Assembly: GCA_037957365.1 (NCBI GenBank)
Contig: JARHVA010000639.1
Coordinates: forward strand, 702,501 to 766,500
Reading direction: 5' to 3'
From: Torreya grandis
Taxonomy: Eukaryota > Streptophyta > Pinopsida > Cupressales > Taxaceae
DNA: 64,000 bases
Made by a program: the position numbers and the translations under genes. The notes under the pieces are model-generated. The model had not been told where the DNA came from. It ran no database searches and saw nothing but the letters and a program-made list of their open reading frames with translations. Shown piece by piece: positions 37,399-46,500 of this stretch. Position 1 is the first letter of the stretch; each line of letters opens with the position of its first letter.

Positions 37399-38483
37399 AT
37401 AAATAGCTGCAACCTGTACCTGTACCTGTACACCGTCTAGTTTGTTTCCTTGGCTTTGTATCCCTCCTCAAGATCACTCTTGAAGACCAACCACCACAAA
37501 ATCCGTGGTGCAAAATATGTCATCCAAATTACCTGCCACATCCGCATCTACAACCATGTAGAAAAAGAACTTGACCCTGCATAGCATGTGCACCTGCTGC
37601 TGGTCCCACTGAACTGCCCTTCAGTATTACTCTCCCGGATTGACTCCAAACTTGTGACAACTCCCACTACTTGGGAAAACTCAGGTTTAGTACATACCAT
37701 GCACTCAACCTCATTATGTGAATCAAGACACCTGTTCTATGAACTGTCTAACCATCAGCGTGCTAACCGGCTTCACAAAATCATCCTGAAACAAAGTCAA
37801 CAAGACCTCCATGTCTCTAGAACACACTCATGCCAAAGAATCTTGCTGCTCCCAGATTCTCCATGACATACACCTGAACTAGCTTTACCTTTAGTTCAGC
37901 AATACTTGTATATGTAACCCTGCAACAAGCACATCATATAGAAAATAGGATAATGTAGCTAATATTATCCAACTTGGTAAAGAGAAACACAATGATCAAA
38001 CCTCCATTGCCCTGCAGCTAATACAAGATCATATACCCTAATCTTCCATCTCACGTATCCATTTCCGCTCTTCTTCATCCTCAACATCCATTCGTCTCTC
38101 AGTGCTTACTTCCAGCTGGCAACACTACCCAAAACCCTTATTTGGTTCTCCTCCAAGGAATCACATCCTCATCCATGCCAAGCTCCCACTGTTTCCTGGA
38201 TCTACCTGTTCTGCTTCTTCAACAACTTCCTGGTCCTATGCCATAAGTGAGCAACAAGTAGTGTAAATAAGGGAAATGATGAATTTAAGAACTTACTTAC
38301 ACCTTCAGTCCTCCATATGGGCGCTTGAGACTCCATGACAACTCATTGTCCACCCAAAATTTGTCTCAGTAACCGATGCCGGTCACATCTCAGTCTACAG
38401 CCGACCGATGTCGGTTCCCTGCGACTGCCTCCCTGTCGACGTTGGTTTCCCCTGGCCGACGCCGGTCTCTTTTCTGCCCCGAG
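37399..38483 (-). other. Non-coding 3' body of element G
   Basis: About 1.1 kb that replaces the integrase-RT-RNase H part of an autonomous copia. I recognise no coding domain. The part nearest the reading frame (38365-38570) repeats the CGACGTCGG-type words also found in the LTRs. Confidence 0.7.
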
Positions 38484-40097
38484 TCACCGACGTCGGGCTG
38501 AACATAGCCGACGTCGATCCCTATCTGGACACCGATGCCGATTTTCCTGTCGACGTCGGTCTCTGTGTTTTTCTTGTGAGACCTGACTTTTTCCTGCGAG
38601 CTCTTTTTGGATCAAAACCTTGTCCAAATCACCCTTGCTCTGCTCAGAATTCCTCTGCAGCTTGTGCTGAACTCTGTCCGTCACTTTCTCCTTGAAAACC
38701 AAGGCTTTCCCGTTCTTGTCACTAACATCGGATTCCTCAAGAAACCTCACCTTCTTCTTCTGCATACATAAACCACGATCCATGCCTTCCAAATCCGAAA
38801 GCATATTCTTTAACTCAAGAACCAGCATCTCCTTCTTATCTATTTGACCAAGCCTATCAAGCCACATCTCTAAATCTACAGCTGAAGTAGATAACACAGA
38901 AAGAGAATCAGTAAAACAAGTAGATAGATAAAGCGTACCTACTTTCTTACCTCTAGCTACAACAAGTGTACCCTTGGTAACCTTCCAAGAGTTCGCTGTG
39001 AGAGTTACTGTGCAACCCTCTTCACCCAAACTTCTAACAAAAATTAGATTCCGCTTCAGAACTGAGACATGCATGACCTCCTTTAACACCCATGTGTCAC
39101 CTGTCTGCAATTTCAGCTTCACTTTGCCTTTGCCAACAATCTGACAAGGCTTACCATCCCCTACACAAATTTCTCCAAAGTCTCCCTGGACATACTCATG
39201 AAAAAATTCCCTATGTGGGGATGCATGAAAAGAGGCACCAGAATCTAATACCCAAGATTCTACTTTATCCAAAGAACATACCAGAGCATCCTGTGCAACG
39301 TAAACTACAACATCTACTTCTTCTACATGTCCTTCATGCTAATCTTCACCCGATCTGCAATCTCTCTTTAAGTGCCCTTGCTTTCCACATTTCCAGCAGG
39401 TTATTCTGCCATACCTGGACTTGGATCTTTTGCCCATCTTCGACCTTGATCTCCCACGCTCTGTCTTCTCTCTTGGCCTTCCTCTTCCTTCAACACTCAA
39501 AGCATCTCCAGATGATTCACCTGTGCTTTTCCTGCGTATCTCTTCATTCAAGATCACACTCACAACATCATCCACTTTTAAGACTTTTGAAGGAGACACA
39601 TTATTAAAAACTGCCATTACCAAACCTTCCCAACTTTCAAGCAATGAACACAAGATTAAGAGAGCTCTAAGTTCATCATCAAATACAATATTCACTGAAC
39701 TTAACTGGTTTACCAAACCATGGAAATCACTAAGATGGCTATGAACAGATCCACCTTCCAACATTTGCAAATTAAATAAACGCTTCATAAGAAATACCTT
39801 ATTAGAAGCAGAGGGTTTTTCATACAAATTTGCCAAAGATTTCATCAACTCCACCGTTGTCTTACACTGTGATAAGCTGGAAATCACAGATGAATCAAGA
39901 CTCAATCTAACAGATCCCAGAGCCTTCCGATCAAGAACCTCCCATTCTTCATCTTTCATATCCAAGGGTTTGCTAGCAACCCCACCCAACGGTAAGTACA
40001 AATCTTTCTGATACAGATAGTCCTCAATCTGCATCCTCCATAATTGGTAGTTCTTGCCATTAAACTTTTCCATTCGTAGTTGACTATTTTCTGCCAT
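38484..40097 (-). CDS. Element G gag-protease polyprotein, one TAG
   Basis: A 538-codon frame with one in-frame TAG at 39339-39341, directly after gag. The ATG at 40095-40097 starts a copia gag (N-Y-Q-L-W segment at about residue 16). A zinc knuckle C-W-K-C-G-K-Q-G-H-L-K-R-D-C lies near residue 236, before the TAG. The frame continues into an intact protease site W-V-L-D-S-G-A-S-F-H and a clipped pre-integrase segment. It then runs into a charged tail of Lys, Glu and Arg, encoded partly by the CpG-rich repeats. The TAG is one C-to-T step from CAG. It could be a recent null mutation or a gag-pro boundary stop; a mutation is likelier, since copia elements normally lack one. Confidence 0.85.
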
Positions 40098-40187
40098 TGC
40101 TCAACTCCCACTCAAACAGAATCCCTGTGAGTAACCTGTAATCAAAACACACTACCCAGATCTACACCAATCTGTTAGTATCCCAAC

Positions 40188-40204
40188 CAAAAGCTCTGAT
40201 ACCA
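40188..40204 (-). other. Primer-binding site of element G
   Basis: Minus-strand TGGTATCAGAGC, exactly the plant initiator-Met tRNA complement, two bases from the LTR end. Confidence 0.92.
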
Positions 40205-40206
40205 CT

Positions 40207-41100
40207 TGTTGGGAGAGGGGGTGGAAGTAAATCCAAGAAAAAACACACTTGTTCTAATTCCACCCGTTAGGATCTTGCTCCTCAGAAAGAGCACAGTATG
40301 ATTACCAAATATAAGCAATTGAATATGCGGAAATAACCAGAAACACAAGTAACTAAAATTCACCAATAGCACAGAATATGAGAGACAATACACTATCTTG
40401 TATTAACACTATACAGAAAAGAATACATCAAAGAGCCGCCACACTCTTTCACCTTACAGAGATTCGCCACACCTCAAGTGTACAGTAATTCTTCTCACAC
40501 ACACTCTCCTACACAAAAAAACGGTCCCAACAACCAACTCACACACAGAATTGGTGTTCACCTCACCAACCAGTCAGTAATAACCCTACCGGTACACCAA
40601 GCACTCTATAGCACTTCAAGCTGATCTCTCATGAACCTGCAAACTGCAATTCAAAGACCAAACTTACATGTAGATCTCCAATGAGCTTGCAACAACCTGC
40701 AACTCACAGATCTTACAACTAGAAGGAACTCTTCCTTTCTATCTCATGCCTTATACAATACATGCCAATGGGTCTATAAATAGATCCCTAACTCAAACAA
40801 TAACTTAGACTCTTAATTTAGACAATTATCCTCGCAACCCAAGACTCTGGGTGGTCTTAACATACAAACTCATCGTTCACTTAACTAACTGTCCGTGAAA
40901 CGAACACTTTTAGAACACACAGGCGACCGACGCCAGTCCCTGCTAGTCTGGTTCTGCCGACGTCGGCCGACTTCCTGCCGTCGCTGGTGGCTGGTCTCTG
41001 CCGACGTCGGTCCTGCTGTCGACGCCGGTTCCTGTAGAACTCAGCAACCATCTGTTCCTCAGTTTTCAAAGGTTGAAGCTTTTAGCTCCACAACCTAACA
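40207..41100 (-). repeat. 5' LTR of element G
   Basis: 894 bp, about 97.6% identical to 36500-37383 by hand count. The extra 10 bp is one more CGACGTCGGC-type unit near 40958. Confidence 0.95.
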
Positions 41101-41105
41101 AGGGT

Positions 41106-41440
41106 ATGTAAAGGTTATTTTATATTAATATTATGGATCTACTCTTATTTGATTGTTTCTATTAAACCCATCCAAGAAGGAAAAATACTTATTCACAACT
41201 AAGTTGTCTAAGATTTAGTCTATGCAAGGCAAAAGGAAGTAATCCTTCATGGTGGCTTTATTAATTTCTCTATAATATATACATATCCATCATTTTCCAT
41301 GTTTATTTGTAAATACTACAAGTGGTGAGACCCATTGATTATCTGATAAGGGATAGATGAATCCTACTTGTATTAGTTTCTATATTTCTATTTTGACCAT
41401 GTCCTTAAGTGTTAGATTGATCATTCTTTGTGGTTGTCTC
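41106..41440 (-). mobile_element. Gypsy element F, duplicate F1 (RT N-terminal part)
   Basis: Continues F1 beyond element G. The minus-strand frame holds the RT start, with a G-F-I-Y-P segment, W-W-I-C-I-Y-Y-R, a D-Y-F-L-L-P segment and N-N-Q-I-R-V. It equals 45738-46078 of F2, then stops abruptly at 41441. Confidence 0.8.
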
Positions 41441-41770
41441 AATCTATTTTTCATACCATTTGGCATTCTATTGGGCCATGTAGTTTGTAGTGAAATAATT
41501 TTGGTTGATCATTACAAAATCACAATCATAGTAGGAATTCCACCTATAAATAGTTCTACAAAAGTGCAAGTATTTTTGGGTCATATAGGATACTAAATTT
41601 TTTTTATTAAAGGATATGTAACTATATGTATGCCCTTGGATAAATTCATGTGCAAGGATATGAGGTTTGAATGGACATAAGAGTGTCAAGAAGCATTTGT
41701 GTAATTAAATCAAAGTTTAGTTTCAACACACATACTAGTCTTTCCCAACTGGACTAAGCCATATCATGTT
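41441..41770 (+). mobile_element. Gypsy RT/RNase H fragment, opposite strand
   Basis: On the + strand from about 41555 the sequence reads as gypsy RT connection and RNase H start. It has V-Q-V-F-L-G-H-I-G-Y, a stop, F-I-K-G-Y, P-L-D-K-F, R-F-E-W-T, E-C-Q-E-A-F and V-F-P-N-W-T-K-P. It lies between the tandem copies F1 and F2 in inverted orientation relative to them. It belongs to a different or rearranged gypsy copy. The duplication unit F2 begins at 41771, directly after it. Confidence 0.8.
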
Positions 41771-42896
41771 TGAATATTAATTTTTCTCTGTTAGATCTCA
41801 TTAATCTTTTTTCTATTGGATTTCAATGTGTATGTAAGAATACAATGACACATTTGATGTGTTCTTAACCCAAACTAATGGTGCCATTAACAAAATATTT
41901 AAAAATATATAATAAATGAGCTCGTAATCTATGAGAGTGAGTTTGATATGACACTGAGAGTAAGTTTAATTAAGTATTTTGAATTGAGTAAATTTTTAGA
42001 TTTGTTTTATGCTTTTAGACAAGGTGATTCATGGGAAATTCCATGATAATTTATAGAAATTAGATTAAGTGATGTAGGATCATCCCATTCACATAGCCAC
42101 CTTGTATTACCTAGATGACTAAGTTTAGTTTTAGGTAGGAATCATAATGCACATGTGCACAAAGGAAGAAAGTGATCCTCCAAACACAAGAAATAAACAC
42201 AAGATCTTGCATGCAACTTAGTGTGACACACATGAATCATATCAATGCATAAATAACCCCATTTAACAACATGGCACAATTAACATTCGGTTAAGGTTGC
42301 ATGAACCAATGTGTAAAACCTGGAAAGCTACACTCAACCTAGAAGTCAACCATTTGACCACACTCTATGTAGACTTCTAATAGGGCTATATAACTAGATG
42401 ATTATATATGTATGAAATACATCATCACAACAAATGTAATAAATGTTAATTCATTTCATTAGGATTTATATTCTTACTAATGTAGTAAATGGCATACATC
42501 TTACCTTCTTCATCTTTTTGCCCAAAGATTGCCCCATGGAATTGTTAAAAGCATTAATGTGTATATGGAAGGGTTTATCCCAATTAGGAACTCTCAAAAT
42601 TGGATAAAAAATTAGTATTTATTTTATTGACTCAAAGTTTTGTTGATATTTGTTAGTCCATAAAAACTCACTATCCTTAGTGAGCAAATAAAACATAGGT
42701 GCAACAATCTTACTGAAGTCTTCTATAAAATGCCTATAGTACCATGCATGTCTTAAAACACTTTTGATATCAATTTGACTTTTAGGTATAGGTAGGTTAC
42801 ATATCAATTCAATCTTCTTGGGGTTAACTTGTATTCCTTTCATTGAGATATGATGACCTAAGACAATTCCTTGATCATCCATTATCAGGCATTTCT
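41771..42896 (-). mobile_element. Gypsy element F, duplicate F2 (RT, RNase H)
   Basis: Tandem copy of 35149-36280. The open piece from 42619 to about 42896 repeats G-I-V-L-G-H-H-I-S, H-A-W-Y-Y-R-H-F-I and F-E-S-I-K. It is interrupted at 42902 by the solo LTR H and resumes at 45523. Confidence 0.88.
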
Positions 42897-43257
42897 CATC
42901 GTGTTGTCCCCCAAAAATAGCTTTCATTTTTAGGACAACATTTGAAATATTTTGGTCTTACAGACCAAAATATTCTCTTCTCTTTTCAAAATTTGTCTTA
43001 GACATTCAAATTCTTCAATTTTCAAGCTTTTCTTGAATCTATGGACTCTGCAAAAAAAAGAAAATCTGCGAACTCTGCAGGGAGATTCATTTTTATAGGT
43101 TCAAAGGGCTTTTGTAGGTGGTTTCAGTCAAAAGGAATAAGTTTTCAAACACTTAGTCATTCTCTGGGATTGTTTCAATGCCTTGGTTCGAACAAAAATC
43201 TCCATCAGCAAACACCAATAGCAATTTCAACGTCTTTGGCAAGAGTTAAGCGCTTCA

Positions 43258-43855
43258 TCAAGGTTCAAAGTTCAATCGCTTCAATTAGTTCATCGACTTC
43301 CAAACATTGAACCAAATCAAGGTAGCTTGAACCGTTGAACCATTGAACCATTTTGGTTCAAAGGTTTAACGGGTTCAAGGTTCAACAGCAGGTTCAATCA
43401 AAGAAACAGTTCAAGGGCTAAGTTCAAACAAGCAGTTCAATGCTTTATTTAACTCAGATGGTTCATTACTTTTGTTTCAGCATCTTTTGGTTTGACCATT
43501 TGGTTTGTAAGTCAGTTCAGAGCCTTGTTTGAACCATTGAACCAAAACTTGGTTCAACGTCTAGGTTCAACAGATAGGTTCAATCAGATGGTTCAACTGT
43601 TAGTTCAAAGGCAAGTTCAAATTTTTGGTTCAATGCTTAGTTTATCGACTTGTTTTATTCATTGAACCATCGGCTTGAACCATTGGCTTGAACCATTTTG
43701 GTTCAAAACCTTGGTTCAACCGATTGGTTCAATGTCAAAGTTCATCCAACGGTTCAATGGTTTTTGGTTCAAAAGGACTTGGCACGCTTCATTGAACCTT
43801 TGAACCAATTCAACTAATGGTTCATCAGCCAAGATCAAAGGGACGGTTCAATGTT
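43258..43855. repeat. GGTTCA / TGAACC word array
   Basis: About 18 GGTTCA and 11 TGAACC words, plus further AGTTCAA variants, within about 600 bp at irregular spacing in both orientations. The most common forms are TTGGTTCAA and TTGAACCA. The array lies in the presumed U3 part of LTR H. Confidence 0.9.
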
Positions 43856-44765
43856 GAAAGGAACTTTTTCAAAGGACAAGTGCCCTTGCGAAGGACACTT
43901 AATCGACCAAAACACCCTTCAGATTTTCAAAAGAAATCCAAAGACTTATTCAAATACTTGGCGGAACAAATTTCTGCAAGAATTTTACCCAGACTTTTTG
44001 TCTACGGGAATTTTATGTGGACTTTTTGTTTGCGGGAATTTTTCGTGGGATAAATGTCCACAGAATTACCCACAGAGAGCTTTCAAGTCAAACACCTGAG
44101 AATTTTCCCCAGGGATTTGTCCACAAAAATAAAGCCCAGGGAAACATTTGTATGCGAGGACTGCCAAAACAAAAACCCGAGGAAATATTTGTCTGCAGAG
44201 ATTGATAAAACAAAGGGCTGCCAAAGGACCTCGAAGGGTAGGTGCCCTTGCGGGGATTCTTGGCGGCCAAAATAAAGGACTATTCGAACACAGGTCATTT
44301 CTCAAAGCCCAAAAGGGTAAGTCCAAGCCGAATAGGTAAGGCTGAAAAGCCAAAAGAAGACCAAGGGGTGACACACACAAAGACGTCAAATTCAACATAG
44401 CCGACTAGCCGTTTGAAGCATATTGATGGGCATGTAAACATCAATTTTAAAATACAATAAAATAGCCTTTGATTTACAGACCTGAATGCATTTCTAGAAT
44501 TCAAGATAAGAACCAGTTGAAAGCGAGGAAAGGCAGAACAATGGATGAATACAGGGCTCGATTCAATTAATTTGGAAAGGAGGAATGATGAAGACAAGAT
44601 CAGATTGCCAGGTGGACATTGAAAGTTGTAATCTTTCAATTGCACGACTTGTTTATCTATGTTGAGAAGATCAAATGGGTAAAATGCTCCAAAGTTCCAG
44701 CTTGTCTTCCTAACATTTCCCAATGCATCATGATGTATTACTATTCCTGAGTCCTTCTTGAAATG

Positions 44766-44776
44766 GCTATATAAGG
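44766..44776 (+). promoter_or_regulatory. TATA-like box in LTR H
   Basis: CTATATAAGGG about 1.86 kb into the LTR is the best TATA match and would start transcription near 44800, giving a very long U3. Confidence 0.5.
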
Positions 44777-45522
44777 GACTTTCTTTCATTGTAAAAGGGT
44801 CTATCTTCTTTTTGACAATTTGAACGAAACTCTACTAAAATTGAGAGGCATCATTGAGACTTTGTGCTCAGTCTGTTGATCATATTCTGTTGATGAAAAC
44901 AAGGGACTTTTTTAGACTTTGTGCTATGATATCTTTTATGTTTCATTAATTTAATAAGAAGGATTAGTAAATTAGTCAGAAAGGTGTCTTGAAGAATCAA
45001 CTATGGAGAGACTTTGTGCCCCCATAGCTGCCTTCAGTGTGTTTGCTTTTTCGTTGTTGTGTAAAGGACTTTGAGAAGACTTTGAACTTTCATTGTCCTT
45101 CGTATATCACTCTTTAGTATTTTAGGTACAGACTTTGTGTTGTGTCTTGATTTGTTGTTTCTCATACTCCCAGTTACGTTCTACTTTAATTTCCAAGAGT
45201 ATTCTTGTGGCTGGCTGAATAGTTTTTCCTGAAAGAAGAAGAGAGCTGTCTGTCATTCCCTTGAGTTTTTCCTTTGTTTTGTATACATCATCTCTGAAGA
45301 AAGAGAGATGGATGTCTGGTCCTACCCTTGAGTATTATTATTTTCTATTTATACATATACATAGCATATCCATAGGGAACCTCCCCTTGATGAGAGGAGA
45401 GAGCAGTCTCCTTTTGATGTGATAAACTTACACATTAGGATGACTAATCTTCTTGCTTTGGCTGATAAGACCTATTTTGTTTACCAATATGCTGATAGAC
45501 AAAATATTCAACCAACACATCA

Positions 45523-46500
45523 CTTAAGTATAATTGGTGCTTCTCACACCTATTTAACTCTTTGTCTAGATTACTCAAGGATTCATGAAAAGATTCACCA
45601 TTTACTGTAAATTCATCCATGTATAGTTCTACAAAATCATTAGGTAGATCAACAAAGATAGCTAGGACTACACTTTGAAAGGTAGCTAGTGTATTAAATA
45701 GGCCAAAAGGTAACACTCTATATGAAAATGTTACCAAAGGGTATGTAAAGGTTATTTTATCTTAATATTATGGATCTACTCTTATTTGATTGTTTCTATT
45801 AAACCCATCCAAGAAGGAAAAATACTTCTTCACAACTAAGTTGTCTAAGATTTAGTCTATGCAAGACAAAAGGAAGTAATCCTTCATGGTGGCTTTATTA
45901 ATTTCTCTATAATATATACATATCCATCATTTTCCATGTTTATTTGTAAATACTACAAGTGGTGAGACCCATTGATTATCTGATAAGGGATAGATGAATC
46001 CTACTTGTACTAGTTTCTATATTTCTATTTTGACCATGTCCTTAAGTGTTAGATTGATCATTCTTTGTGGTTGTCTCAGTAGTTTGAATTTTTCCATGTA
46101 AATGTGGTTATTGAAAACAGTTGGTTGAATGCCTTTCATGTCATTATATTCCCAAGAAAATATTTTTGTATGAATTTTTAGTATATTAAAAACTTTAGTT
46201 TCCTACTCACTGTCAAACTCTAGAGCCAAACTAGGCATCTTCAGAGCCAGACTAATGGATTCTAGATCTATAATGATGGAATCCATAACCAAATTATCTT
46301 TTTTATGTATCCTATTAGATCTTATTCTAGTTCATTCACATGATTTTTAATTTCCACCATGGTGAAAGAGGAAAGTTTATTATTTTCTTGTTCTAGTTTA
46401 TCAGCCCATAAGTGGTCTAAAGGATCTTAAGATGGTATTTTAGGTGGGATTAAGGTAAAAAATTCATTTCAACCCATTTTAAATGGTCATATCTCCATAT
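45523..46500 (-). mobile_element. Gypsy element F, duplicate F2 (RT N-terminal part)
   Basis: Continues F2 after solo LTR H. The open piece 45523-45737 has F-S-Y-R-V-L-P-F-G-L and Y-M-D-E. From 45738 to 46078 it equals F1. Beyond 46078 only F2 continues, into the segment normally upstream of RT (P-Q-R-M-I-N-L pattern). It also preserves the empty target site of element G at 45738. Confidence 0.85.

Larger units (their letters stand above)
36500..41100 (-). mobile_element. Young non-autonomous copia element G
   Basis: A 4.6 kb element with two long LTRs differing by about 21 substitutions and one 10 bp indel, so this is the youngest LTR element here. The target duplication AGGGT is perfect (36495-36499 and 41101-41105), and the empty site is preserved in F2 at 45738. 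Primer site and polypurine tract place it on the minus strand. The body carries gag and protease only; integrase, RT and RNase H are absent. It must depend on another copia element for mobility. Its gag-protease resembles elements A and B. Confidence 0.95.
42902..45517 (+). mobile_element. Solo LTR H, 2.6 kb
   Basis: Begins TGTTGTCC and ends CAACCAACA, giving the TG/CA ends of an LTR. It is flanked by CATCG (42897-42901) and CATCA (45518-45522), a 5 bp target duplication with one change. The empty site is intact in F1 at about 36280. The two ends are not direct repeats of each other, so this is a single LTR left by recombination. It contains a dense GGTTCA/TGAACC array at 43258-43850 and a TATA-like box near 44767. 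Its open frames, including the 164-codon minus frame at 44295-44789, show no family resemblance. Confidence 0.82.

Noticed and set aside
39092..39607. 171-codon + strand open frame
   Set aside because: It is antisense to the clearly coding gag-protease of element G.
43320..43850. CRISPR-like array from repeated GGTTCA words
   Set aside because: Words are six to nine bases, irregularly spaced, in both orientations, and the window is plant nuclear DNA.
44295..44789. 164-codon minus-strand open frame as a gene
   Set aside because: It lies within solo LTR H, overlaps other open frames on both strands, and has no family pattern.
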